Made by a program: the position numbers and the translations under genes. From IMG/VR virus record IMGVR_UViG_3300005096_000132, positions 1 to 36,727 of that record: a DNA stretch of 36,727 bases. The stretch is one strand, 5' to 3'. The notes under the pieces were generated by a model. The model was given only the letters and a program-made list of their open reading frames with translations, searched no databases and had not been told where the DNA came from. Numbering within the stretch: the first letter of the stretch is position 1; each line of letters begins with the position of its first letter. Shown piece by piece: positions 20,765 through 28,129 of this stretch. Source of the DNA: a virus.

Positions 20765-21445
20765 ATGGCAATCCATTTCACACAAATGCCTTTTGATGAG
20801 GCCATCTCGTTTTTTCGGCAAAAAATTAACCTGCCGACCGAAACATGGACGGATATCTGGCAAGAGATGCATGACCGCTCTTTTGTTGTCGCCGGAGCCA
20901 TGCAAGAAGATCTGCTCGATGACTTTCGCGCAGCCATTGATATCGCGCTGGAAAACGGTGAAACCATTATCGATTTCCGCAAGCGTTTTGATGCGATCGT
21001 TAAAAAATTTGGTTGGAGCTACAAAGGTGAGCGCGGTTGGCGCACAGGCGTGATTTTCCACACGAATATGCGCACCGCCTATGCCGCCGGACAATATCGG
21101 CAAATGCAAAGCACAAAAGAAGAGCGACCATATGCTCGCTACATCGGCGGTTTGTCAGAAAACCCCCGGCCTTTGCATCTTAAATGGGATGGACTTGTGC
21201 TACCGATAGATGATCCATGGTGGGATACGCATCGCCCTCCTAATGGCTGGGGATGTAAATGCCAGGTCGTGAGCCATTCGCAAACCGAGTTGGATCGCGA
21301 TGGTCGCACCGTTGCCGCAGAAGGCCCCGACGAGGGCAGCCGGAAATGGACTGATCCGAACACCGGCCAAGTGCGCAACGTGCCGAATGGCATTGATCCT
21401 GGTTGGGCATACGATGTCGGGAAGCTGGCCTGGGCCGGATCATGA
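20765..21445 (+). CDS. Minor head protein, Mu F-domain (gp30-like, SPP1 gp7 family)
   Basis: The product is 226 residues, shorter than Mu gp30 (about 425). The family core is present: RTGVIFHTNMRTAYAAGQYRQM, then YARYIGGLSENPRPLHLKWDG, and WWDTHRPPNGWGCKCQV (the conserved HxPxNCxCxV-type zinc-like end of the domain). Such proteins help initiate head assembly. It follows the Acb2-like gene and overlaps the next gene (ATGA at 21442). Confidence 0.88.
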   Translation: MAIHFTQMPFDEAISFFRQKINLPTETWTDIWQEMHDRSFVVAGAMQEDLLDDFRAAIDIALENGETIIDFRKRFDAIVKKFGWSYKGERGWRTGVIFHTNMRTAYAAGQYRQMQSTKEERPYARYIGGLSENPRPLHLKWDGLVLPIDDPWWDTHRPPNGWGCKCQVVSHSQTELDRDGRTVAAEGPDEGSRKWTDPNTGQVRNVPNGIDPGWAYDVGKLAWAGS

Positions 21446-21966
21446 AATTCAGCCTTACTTATAATGATAGGGAATTGCAGCGGTATTTAAAAAAGATGTT
21501 AAAAAAAACAGACAATTTGAGCCCATTTATGCGGGAGACCGGCGCGATTGTCGCCACCTCAGTAAAAAAGAATTTCGAAGTCGGCGGTCGCTACAGCGCC
21601 GTAGGTCGTTTACGGGGCGGATCAAAAAAATGGCAGCCTCTTTCTGTAGCCACTCTTTTTTCGGGACCAAAAAAGAAGATCGTGGGCAAGCGTGGGCGTT
21701 TTAAAAAATCATTCCAAAAACGGCTAGGAAACAGAAAGACGCTTTTTGGTCAAGGTCGTCTTTTTGGCTCAATTAAATTTCAGGCAAAAAAAAATGAAGT
21801 CAGGATCGGGCCAGACAACCTGCCTTATTCAGCGATCCATCAATTTGGAGGCAAAGCCGGGCGCGGCCTAAAAGTCAAAATCCCCGCACGACCTTACTTG
21901 GTCATCCAAAATGAAGACAATATTGAAATTCTAAGGGCCGCAAAGCGGCATTTTCAAAAGAGGTAA
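21442..21966 (+). CDS. Virion morphogenesis protein (Mu gpG-like, tail completion family)
   Basis: The product is 174 residues from ATG 21442, chosen for its ATGA overlap with the previous stop. The sequence MKFSLTYNDRELQRYLKKML, then KKWQPLSVATL, GRLFGSIKFQ, NLPYSAIHQFGGKAG and PARPYLVI, follows the phage virion morphogenesis (Mu G/P2 S) family: RPF/RPY motif after the HQFGG turn. It acts at head completion or head-tail joining. Confidence 0.88.
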   Translation: MKFSLTYNDRELQRYLKKMLKKTDNLSPFMRETGAIVATSVKKNFEVGGRYSAVGRLRGGSKKWQPLSVATLFSGPKKKIVGKRGRFKKSFQKRLGNRKTLFGQGRLFGSIKFQAKKNEVRIGPDNLPYSAIHQFGGKAGRGLKVKIPARPYLVIQNEDNIEILRAAKRHFQKR

Positions 21967-23094
21967 ATGATGAATGAAAAACAAGAAGCTGCAGAGTTAA
22001 TGAAATCTCAATGGATCCATGCCTTTTCAGTCGGTGAGCACACCAATAGCGCAGGGGTCAAAAAGAAGTACGACAACGCGAAGATCGAAAGTATTGTTGC
22101 TGCCACGGTTGGTACAGAATTCCCCGCAGTGATTGGGCATCCTAAAACCGATTCTCCGGCCTGGGGCTGGTTCAATCTTGTTAAAAGCGAAAATGGTGAC
22201 ATTTTTGTAAAGCCGCGCACCTTAATCCCTGAGTTTGCGCTGATGGTCAAAAACGAGATGTTTCCAAAACGATCGATTGCTTTTAATCAGGATGGTTCGA
22301 TTCGGCACCTCGGATTTTTAGGTGCACAACCCCCGGCATTAAAAGACCTCAAGGGTATTCAATTTTCTGAAGATACGGCGACGGAAGTAATCGAGTTCGC
22401 AAATAATGCCTACCATATCCAATCCATTGGCAGCGTTTTTCAGCGATTGAGAGAATGGATGATCGAAAAATTCGGATCTGAAGAAGCCGATAAAGCAATC
22501 CCAAATTATGAAGTCGATTTTCTGAAATCAGCTGAGGACGATGAAAAACAACCGGAATTTTCAAAACAAAAAAAGAAGGAGGAACAGATGATCCAATTCA
22601 CAAAAGAACAGGTAGATCAACAGCTCGCAAAACAAAAAGCGGATTTTTCAGCCGAAAAACAAAAAGACAAAGACTACATCATTACGCTTGAAGCAGAAGC
22701 CGCCAAACGCAAAAAAGATACGACGAAACAAGAAGTCACGGCTTTTTGCGAAAGCTTGAAAAAAGACGGCAAACTTTTACCTGCCTGGGAAGGCATGGGC
22801 TTAATCACATTTATGGAAGGCCTGGCTGAATCTGAAGATGAAATCGAATTTGCAGAAGGGAAGAAAGAAACCCAGTCCGAATTCTTTCAGCGTTTTCTTT
22901 CGGAATTGCCCAAAGTCGTGGAATTTGCTGAGATTGCCAAACGCGAAACTGCTCAGGCTCAAACCGGAAAAACGCATATCGAAGGCCCAGTCGATCCAGA
23001 GCGTAACGAATTGCATTTAAAGGCCCTGGCCTATGAGCGCGAGAATAAAGGCGTGACGTATATCGAGGCTTACAAAGCTATCGGCGGCAAATAA
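21967..23094 (+). CDS. Mu I-type capsid protease with scaffold domain
   Basis: The product is 375 residues. The N-terminal protease part shows PAVIGHPKTDSPAWGWFNLV, FALMVKNEMFPKRSIAF and RHLGFLGAQPPALKDL, matching Mu I prohead proteases (serine of KRSIAF is the likely nucleophile). The C-terminal part (from about 208) is a charged coiled-coil scaffold. An internal start at 22588 gives the scaffold alone, as gene Z does in Mu. It matures the prohead. Confidence 0.9.
   Translation: MMNEKQEAAELMKSQWIHAFSVGEHTNSAGVKKKYDNAKIESIVAATVGTEFPAVIGHPKTDSPAWGWFNLVKSENGDIFVKPRTLIPEFALMVKNEMFPKRSIAFNQDGSIRHLGFLGAQPPALKDLKGIQFSEDTATEVIEFANNAYHIQSIGSVFQRLREWMIEKFGSEEADKAIPNYEVDFLKSAEDDEKQPEFSKQKKKEEQMIQFTKEQVDQQLAKQKADFSAEKQKDKDYIITLEAEAAKRKKDTTKQEVTAFCESLKKDGKLLPAWEGMGLITFMEGLAESEDEIEFAEGKKETQSEFFQRFLSELPKVVEFAEIAKRETAQAQTGKTHIEGPVDPERNELHLKALAYERENKGVTYIEAYKAIGGK
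22588..23094 (+). CDS. Internal scaffold start (Mu Z-like)
   Basis: AGAAGGAGGAA (22574-22584) is one of the best ribosome-binding sites in the window and lies four bases before an in-frame ATG at 22588. Translation from there gives a 168-residue coiled-coil scaffold (FTKEQVDQQLAKQKADFSA...). In Mu, gene Z is nested in gene I in the same way. The separate product is inferred. Confidence 0.65.
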   Translation: MIQFTKEQVDQQLAKQKADFSAEKQKDKDYIITLEAEAAKRKKDTTKQEVTAFCESLKKDGKLLPAWEGMGLITFMEGLAESEDEIEFAEGKKETQSEFFQRFLSELPKVVEFAEIAKRETAQAQTGKTHIEGPVDPERNELHLKALAYERENKGVTYIEAYKAIGGK

Positions 23095-23135
23095 GCACAG
23101 GTTTTAATTAGTCTATTAAAAAAGGAGAAAAAATC

Positions 23136-23483
23136 ATGTCAGAAAGCTCACAACCCATGTTGCAACGCACAGTCAAAGCTGCGGGCACAATCACCGCTCG
23201 GCGATTTGTTGGTTTTGATAATTTGCAGATTACTGTACAGGCCAATTCCGCAAAAGGTGTTTCCCGCGATGATGCCGTTATTGGTGATGTGATCGCAGTT
23301 ACAATGATGGGTACTGAAACGCTTGAAAGCGGTGGCGCTTTTGCAGTTGGAGATGACATTTACTCAGATACTTCCGGCCGCGCCATTACAATCGGCAGCC
23401 CGACCACTCAAAAACGAAATGGTGTGGCCATGGAAGCATCAGGCGGCGCCGGCGAATTTGTCGAAATTTTTCTCGTCAAATAA
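23136..23483 (+). CDS. Capsid decoration/DUF2190-like protein
   Basis: The product is 115 residues. The pattern VKAAGTITARRFVGFD, then DDAVIGDVIAVTMMGT, GAFAVGDDIYSDTSGRA and NGVAMEASGGAGEFVEIFLV, matches DUF2190-type small head proteins that stud the capsid. AAAGGAG precedes ATG 23136. It lies immediately before the major capsid gene. Confidence 0.82.
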   Translation: MSESSQPMLQRTVKAAGTITARRFVGFDNLQITVQANSAKGVSRDDAVIGDVIAVTMMGTETLESGGAFAVGDDIYSDTSGRAITIGSPTTQKRNGVAMEASGGAGEFVEIFLVK

Positions 23484-23487
23484 ATTT

Positions 23488-23526
23488 GCCATTTTAAAAA
23501 AAGTTGCCATTTTAAAAAAGGAGAAC
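23488..23526 (+). repeat. Short tandem duplication before the capsid gene
   Basis: TTGCCATTTTAAAAAA occurs twice in a row between the decoration and capsid genes, the second copy running into the GGAGAA ribosome-binding site. It is probably a slip duplication of the leader. Confidence 0.6.
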
Positions 23527-23531
23527 AAGTA

Positions 23532-24446
23532 ATGCCTACACAAAGTCAAATACGGGTATCCGATCCTGTGCTCTCAAATGTTTCAATCGGATATAAAAAT
23601 GCAGAGCATGTGGCACAATTTCTAATGCCGTTTTTAAGTAGTCAAAAACGCGGTGGGAAAGTTGTAAAGTTCGGGAAAGAAGCCTTTAAGCTTTACAATA
23701 CCATTCGGGCAATGCGCGCCAAATCGCAACGGATGAATTGGTCAAAAATTCCCAGTATTACCCTCCAGCTTGAAGACCACACAATGGAAGATGTTTTTGA
23801 TGATGAAGAACTTACGGAGCAATCTTCGCCTATCGATTTGCAGACAAAAGCTGTGAATAACACAAACGATATTATCCAGTTGGATCGAGAGGTTTCTGTG
23901 GCAAATCTTGCCCAGGATCTCGCCACATATCCAACCGGGAATAAAGTGACCCTATCAGGGACAAGTCAATGGAGTAATCCCGCTTCCACACCAAAAGCCG
24001 ACATTATTGCAGCGAGGGAAGCAATCCGATCAAAAATCGGACGCTATCCCAACACCCTGCTTTTGGGGCCGATTACATTTACCCAATTAAGCGAGCATGC
24101 AGACATGGTCGATAAGATCAAATATTCCGAACGTGGCATTGTCACGCCGGAAATAATGGCCGCCGTTTTAGATGTTGATCGTGTAGTCGTCGGGAAATCG
24201 GTTTATGCAAATGCCGCAGATGATTTTGTTGATGTTTGGGGTAAACATGCGATTCTCGCGTTTGTTCCCGAATCGCCTGCGCGAGATATGCCAGCTTTTG
24301 GATATACCGCCCGTTTGGCGGGAAAACCCATGGTGATGACCTACCGCGAAGAACCAAAGCTCAATGTCGTTTACAACGAAGATGTTTGGCAGGTGCTCGT
24401 AACAACCGCTGAGGCCGGATATCTCATCCAAGACGCAGTCGCTTAA
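23532..24446 (+). CDS. Major capsid protein
   Basis: The product is 304 residues with GGAGAA upstream. It has the sequence flow of HK97-fold capsid proteins of transposable siphophages: N-terminal arm (VLSNVSIGYKNAEHVAQFLMP), E-loop region with charged residues (EDHTMEDVFDDEELTEQSS), helices (ADIIAAREAIRSKIGRYPNTLLLG) and a C-terminal P-domain strand pattern (YREEPKLNVVYNEDVWQVLVT). Place between decoration protein and gp36-like gene agrees. It is not obviously of the Mu gpT type. A hairpin follows. Confidence 0.85.
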   Translation: MPTQSQIRVSDPVLSNVSIGYKNAEHVAQFLMPFLSSQKRGGKVVKFGKEAFKLYNTIRAMRAKSQRMNWSKIPSITLQLEDHTMEDVFDDEELTEQSSPIDLQTKAVNNTNDIIQLDREVSVANLAQDLATYPTGNKVTLSGTSQWSNPASTPKADIIAAREAIRSKIGRYPNTLLLGPITFTQLSEHADMVDKIKYSERGIVTPEIMAAVLDVDRVVVGKSVYANAADDFVDVWGKHAILAFVPESPARDMPAFGYTARLAGKPMVMTYREEPKLNVVYNEDVWQVLVTTAEAGYLIQDAVA

Positions 24447-24450
24447 TTTT

Positions 24451-24477
24451 GCGGGGCGGGTCTAAAGCCCGCTCCGC
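24451..24477 (+). terminator. Hairpin after the major capsid gene
   Basis: GCGGGGCGGG (24451-24460) pairs with CCCGCTCCGC (24468-24477), one mismatch, seven-base loop. There is no T tract, so it may end transcription only partly or protect the capsid message. Such hairpins after capsid genes are common. Confidence 0.55.
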
Positions 24478-24484
24478 ATCTCTC

Positions 24485-24522
24485 ATCTTCCCACTTTAAC
24501 AAAGGGGGATCGAGGGGGATTT
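24485..24522 (+). repeat. Half copy of G-rich repeat
   Basis: ATCTTCCCACTTTAAC, AAAGGGGGATCGAGGGGGATTT. It lies 20 bases upstream of the next start, which has its own AAGGAG, so here it does not set the ribosome-binding site. Confidence 0.8.
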
Positions 24523-24542
24523 AAACCAAAAGGAGAAACAAA

Positions 24543-24701
24543 ATGCCGAAATTTATGGCGACCTCAGCCATCAAACACGATGGGAAAAATTACAAAAAAG
24601 ACAGTGCCTTTGAATGTTCTGCATCAGAAGGCAAACGACTAATCACGTCTGGCGTGGCGAGGCCTATCAAAGAAAAGAAAAAGTCTGAAGGACAGGAATA
24701 A
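24543..24701 (+). CDS. Small phage protein, 52 residues
   Basis: AAAAGGAG lies eight bases before ATG 24543, and the stop is three bases before the gp36-like start. The sequence IKHDGKNYKKDSAFECSASE, then GKRLITSGVARPI, follows a pattern I know from small proteins placed between capsid and head-completion genes (HDGKxYxxGxxxExSxxExxxLIxxGVAxP). Its function is unknown. Confidence 0.72.
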   Translation: MPKFMATSAIKHDGKNYKKDSAFECSASEGKRLITSGVARPIKEKKKSEGQE

Positions 24702-24704
24702 ACC

Positions 24705-25145
24705 ATGCCTTACAGCACCCTTTCTGACCTAAAAAAGCAGCTTTCGGAAGATTTGCTCATCAAACTGACAGACGATCATGAGTTGGGCATTGTTGATCAG
24801 CCGACAATTGATGATGCAATTGCAGGTGCGGACGCGGAGATTGATTCTTATTTGGCGGGGCGCTACAACGTCCCGCTCTCTCCAGTGCCTGTATTGGTTC
24901 GTCGCTCCTCTGTCGATATTGCTATTTACAATCTTTATTCCCGGCGAATGGGTGCCCCAGAAGATCGCGTCGAGCGCTACAACAACACAACCCGGCTTTT
25001 AAAAGCCATCTCAGATGGCAAAGCAACCCTGGGGCAAACACCCGCCCCTGCGGAAACGGAAGTCGGCGGCCCTAAAGCAGAATCACCAGGGCGACGCATC
25101 AGTTTAGGCCATAACGGTAGTACCGGAACAATGGACAATTTTTAA
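24705..25145 (+). CDS. DUF1320 head-tail connector protein (Mu gp36-like)
   Basis: The product is 146 residues. The family pattern is clear: MPYSTLSDLKKQLSEDLLIKLTDD, then IDDAIAGADAEIDSYLAGRYNVPLSPVP and VRRSSVDIAIYNLYSRR, with a C-terminal disordered tail. Mu gp36 is thought to act at the head-tail interface. The next gene follows after one base. Confidence 0.9.
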   Translation: MPYSTLSDLKKQLSEDLLIKLTDDHELGIVDQPTIDDAIAGADAEIDSYLAGRYNVPLSPVPVLVRRSSVDIAIYNLYSRRMGAPEDRVERYNNTTRLLKAISDGKATLGQTPAPAETEVGGPKAESPGRRISLGHNGSTGTMDNF

Positions 25146-25146
25146 A

Positions 25147-25593
25147 ATGGAAACTCTTTTAAAAGCAATTCAAAGTGCGATTAAAAACGATTTAAACCTT
25201 GCTGAATTAAAAGGCCAGATTTACATCGTTCCGGAGGGGCTGGACGAATTTATTCTCACCGATGAGGCGCGATTGCCGTTTGTCACACTAAAAGATTTCG
25301 GTGAGCAAATACAATATTTGCCTGCCAAGAGGGAGCGTATTGTGCGCGTCGTGCAAATCGCTCCTTATTTAGAATTTATGGAAACAGAAAAACAAATCAT
25401 CGGCGACAACGTCAGGCAAGGATTGATAAAAATTGTCCGCCTGCTTAAAGCCCTACTACTCAATAATTTTTTAAACGTGCCAGGCGTAATGAACGCAAAA
25501 ATCACACAAATTGAACACATTATTATAAGCGCCCACAAAGGTCGACTGGTCGTCAAAAAAGCAATACAAGTGAGTTACACCATCCACCAATAA
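25147..25593 (+). CDS. gp37-like tail-terminator/connector protein
   Basis: The product is 148 residues. It has an alpha/beta layout (LPFVTLKDFGEQIQYL, RIVRVVQIAPYLEF, GRLVVKKAIQVSYTIHQ) with a final strand ending in a YT(I/V) motif, as in tail-terminator folds. Its position between the gp36-like gene and the tail tube gene is that of Mu gp37 or a tail terminator. I do not have stronger residue evidence. Confidence 0.55.
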   Translation: METLLKAIQSAIKNDLNLAELKGQIYIVPEGLDEFILTDEARLPFVTLKDFGEQIQYLPAKRERIVRVVQIAPYLEFMETEKQIIGDNVRQGLIKIVRLLKALLLNNFLNVPGVMNAKITQIEHIIISAHKGRLVVKKAIQVSYTIHQ

Positions 25594-25634
25594 TCTTTTA
25601 CCCCACTTTTAAAGAAGGGGGCAAGGGGGGATTT
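25594..25634 (+). repeat. Half copy of G-rich repeat supplying a ribosome-binding site
   Basis: TCTTTTACCCCACTTTTAAAG, AAGGGGGCAAGGGGGGATTT. The element ends directly before ATG 25635, leaving four bases between its last G and the start codon. Confidence 0.82.
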
Positions 25635-25985
25635 ATGAACTGCAAATTAGAATATTTACCTAAAAAAGGACAACAAATTATCCATGGTGTCGGCACCTTT
25701 GGCGCGACAAAAATCAACAGAGACGCGATGACGCATTACCATGCAGACTGCGCCAAAGCTCATGTTCAAAAAAAGACTCCACCCAAAGTCCCGAAGCCAA
25801 AACGGATTACGATTTTGCCTTGCTCTGAAACAATCGCCCGGCAATTTTTAAAAGATGAACGATTTAAGGTCCACGGACTGGTCTCCACTCCACCACAGAC
25901 TTCTACCCTCCCCCAAAAAAATGAAGCTGTGAAAAACGGGGGCCAGTCCTTAGACCAAAACAACAAAAAGAAAGGCGGTAAATAA
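25635..25985 (+). CDS. Hypothetical protein, 116 residues, before tail tube gene
   Basis: The product has an N-terminal segment with two cysteines and histidines (NCKLEYL, MTHYHADCAKAH), a basic proline-rich middle, then a disordered lysine-rich end. No family is recognised. Its stop overlaps the next start (TAATG). The ribosome-binding site is provided by the repeat. Confidence 0.55.
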   Translation: MNCKLEYLPKKGQQIIHGVGTFGATKINRDAMTHYHADCAKAHVQKKTPPKVPKPKRITILPCSETIARQFLKDERFKVHGLVSTPPQTSTLPQKNEAVKNGGQSLDQNNKKKGGK

Positions 25986-27130
25986 TGGGTGATTATATTA
26001 CAGGCGATGAATGGCAGGCATTTGTCCTAGAGCAAACAACTTTTTTGGGCTTATTGCATCCTGCGGCAAATCATGCGTTTGAGTTTATTGACGCGACAAT
26101 TACCCCGCAGGAAGAACGGAAACCGCGCGACGATAATCGCGGTACAAATTCGCGTGGCGAAACCATTCGTCTGAAAAAATCAGGCTCAGTGACGATCAAT
26201 GCCTACCTCAAAACATCAGGATCTTTAGGTGTGCTTTCGGACATGTCGCCTTTTGAAAAACATGCTTATGGTGCGCAAGCCGTTAATGGTGGGGCAAGTA
26301 TTGTCAACTCTTTAGCCAAAAACCCCGAAGATACGCTATTTGGATTGTCAGTCCATTTTATGGCTGATTTTACCGCTTTCCACTGTAAGGGCTGCGTAGT
26401 GCAATCCATTGTTTATGATTTGCCAGGCGATAATGAGGCCACTATGGCCATCACTTTGGATTGTGCTGAGATCATCCAAACAGGTGCTTCTACTGTACAG
26501 GCCATTTTAAGCGGCGGAGAATCTTCGTTTACCCCAGCATTTATCGATATCACCAATTTTTCAGCAGGATCAAAAGTGGATATTGGATCATCCACAGGTC
26601 ATATCGTTGGGTCAGAACCTTCTGGAGGATCTGTATCCATTAATCCAAATATTGTGGGTGCTCAGGCAATCAATTCAGTGATCGGCCCGACGATTATCGC
26701 CGGGACCCCTGTAAATAGTGATCCGATCTCGGGCATTGCGGGCTCTTATAAAATGGATGCACTCGATGTGCAGTCGATCTCGCACAAAATCACTGTCACC
26801 TGCAATCGCACGATCCGAAATAAAACCTACGGCACAGCTATCCCAGACGGTTATTACAGCGGGAAAAAACGTGAAATTACCTTTGAAAGCATGTTGATTT
26901 TAAGCCGCCCCAATATGAGATATGCCACAGGTGCACAGAAGCTAGTGCAGTACGATTTGGAGTTAGTTGCAGGTGATACGGCAGGAAGTCGGGTGCGATT
27001 CGATATGAATAAAGTCGAATTCGACATCCCTGAAATTGCGACAAATAATGAAGATGAAGCTGAAGTCACAGTCAGTGGGTATGCGTTGCCGACAAATGAC
27101 GAAGACGAGATGACGCAGACTTATGATTGA
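25985..27130 (+). CDS. Major tail tube protein (siphovirus type)
   Basis: The product is 381 residues and beta-rich, with charged turns. AFEFIDATITPQEERKPRDD and KKSGSVTINAYLKTSG fit tail tube proteins of transposable siphophages, and the second half has another beta domain (KITVTCNRTIRNKTYG, LVQYDLELVAGDTAG). It lies before the chaperone and tape measure genes, the standard tail tube position. No sheath gene is present, so the tail should be non-contractile. Confidence 0.72.
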   Translation: MGDYITGDEWQAFVLEQTTFLGLLHPAANHAFEFIDATITPQEERKPRDDNRGTNSRGETIRLKKSGSVTINAYLKTSGSLGVLSDMSPFEKHAYGAQAVNGGASIVNSLAKNPEDTLFGLSVHFMADFTAFHCKGCVVQSIVYDLPGDNEATMAITLDCAEIIQTGASTVQAILSGGESSFTPAFIDITNFSAGSKVDIGSSTGHIVGSEPSGGSVSINPNIVGAQAINSVIGPTIIAGTPVNSDPISGIAGSYKMDALDVQSISHKITVTCNRTIRNKTYGTAIPDGYYSGKKREITFESMLILSRPNMRYATGAQKLVQYDLELVAGDTAGSRVRFDMNKVEFDIPEIATNNEDEAEVTVSGYALPTNDEDEMTQTYD

Positions 27131-27132
27131 GG

Positions 27133-27247
27133 AAATCCCCCCTTGCCCCCCTTTTTCAAAGTGGGGTAAAGGCTTGGGGGAAATCTTTTTTTAATGAAGT
27201 ACTCCTTTTGTCTTCCCACTTTAACAAAGGGGGATCGAGGGGGATTT
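27133..27247. mobile_element. Paired inverted-repeat (MITE-like) element
   Basis: AAATCCCCCCTTGCCCCCC with CAAAGTGGGGTAAA faces TCTTCCCACTTTAAC with GGGGGATCGAGGGGGATTT. The spacer is about 38 bases. It starts two bases after the tail tube stop and ends 19 bases before the next start. Confidence 0.85.
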
Positions 27248-27266
27248 AAACGAGGGAGCAACCAAA

Positions 27267-27662
27267 ATGCAGAACGAAGCAGTTTCAGAAACGATTGAGT
27301 TTATTCCAAAGTGGAACGGGAATTTTGAAAAAGAAAATCCTTTTTCGGTGAAAATCCATCCTTTAACGCGGAATGAAAGCAACGCCTATGCAAAGGCCGT
27401 GCGGCACAAACCGGTCAAAGGATCGCGCGAATTTACCAACAACGCGGTTGAAATCGAGGATCGGAGATTTCAGAAAAACGTGCATGGATTTGTTGGCTTT
27501 TTTCACCCGATTACAAAAAAAGAAATCGTTACGGTTGAGGATTTTTACAGCGCTTTTGGCCTGGACGATCTCTACATCGAAATCAATGATGCAATTCAAG
27601 CGATTTCGACCCTTGATCCGGAGCAAGTAAAAAACTTCGAGCCGCAGTCCGTTGGGGATTAA
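27267..27662 (+). CDS. Tail assembly chaperone (G-type short product)
   Basis: The product is 131 residues, alpha/beta (NPFSVKIHPLTRNESNAYAKAV, VENGFVGFFHPIT-like stretch, then NDAIQAISTLDPEQVKN). GGGAGCAACC lies upstream of ATG 27267. It sits between tube and tape measure genes and contains a slippery A-AAA-AAC near its end (27629-27635), the arrangement of lambda gpG/gpGT and relatives. The short form is made by normal termination at 27660-27662. Confidence 0.75.
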   Translation: MQNEAVSETIEFIPKWNGNFEKENPFSVKIHPLTRNESNAYAKAVRHKPVKGSREFTNNAVEIEDRRFQKNVHGFVGFFHPITKKEIVTVEDFYSAFGLDDLYIEINDAIQAISTLDPEQVKNFEPQSVGD

Positions 27663-28018
27663 AAGCGGCAAAGGATCGATGGACACAAGATGCGTGTGAA
27701 GAAAAGGGGTTGACCTGGAAGCGCAATTGTTTTGATGAAGGCAATCAAAAATACAAAAAACCACTCGGCGGTGGGCTAATACTGCATGAGTGTCCGGCAA
27801 CCTATATCACAGATACATCCTGGTATTTTCTCAATCTTTTTTGGGACTGCCATAGCCAAATGCCAACAGGCTTTGGCTCCGGGATTGTTCGCCACTCGCT
27901 TCCGAAATCCGGCGGTTTGCAAGATCAGGATAATCTCGAAATGGACGCTTTTAATGTGATTCAGGCTGAGGCTTTGGTGGTGCTTAATCCGCCGCCGAAG
28001 AAAGAAGTGAAGAAATAA
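27267..28018 (+). CDS. Tail assembly chaperone (GT-type frameshift product)
   Basis: A -1 slip on A-AAA-AAC (27629-27635) joins the first 123 codons to the frame that runs to 28018, giving about 250 residues. The downstream frame has no stop back past the slip site and no good start of its own: its only early initiator, TTG at 27710, has no ribosome-binding site. The added part (KGLTWKRNCFDEGNQKYKKP... AEALVVLNPPP) links to the tape measure in related systems. The ratio of the two forms is not predictable. Confidence 0.7.
27629..27635 (+). promoter_or_regulatory. Programmed -1 frameshift slippery site
   Basis: A-AAA-AAC in the reading frame of the upstream gene (codons AAA AAC re-pair as AAA AAA). 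This is a classic -1 heptamer, found exactly where a tail-chaperone frameshift is expected. Confidence 0.7.
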
Positions 28019-28124
28019 ATCCCCCCTTGCCCCCCTTTGTCAAAGTGGGGTAAGGGCTTTTTAAAAATAAAAGGAAAACTCCTTCTATCTTCCCACTTTG
28101 AAAAAGGGGGATCGAGGGGGATTT
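28017..28124. mobile_element. Paired inverted-repeat (MITE-like) element; right end supplies ribosome-binding site
   Basis: AAATCCCCCCTTGCCCCCC with CAAAGTGGGGTAAG faces ATCTTCCCACTTTG with GGGGGATCGAGGGGGATTT. The left end overlaps the stop codon of the chaperone (TAA 28016-28018). The right end lies five bases before the tape measure ATG. Confidence 0.85.
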
Positions 28125-28129
28125 AAACA

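Noticed and set aside
27710-28018. Independent gene starting at TTG 27710
   Set aside because: There is no ribosome-binding site, the frame is open upstream past a slippery heptamer, and the layout fits a frameshift product.
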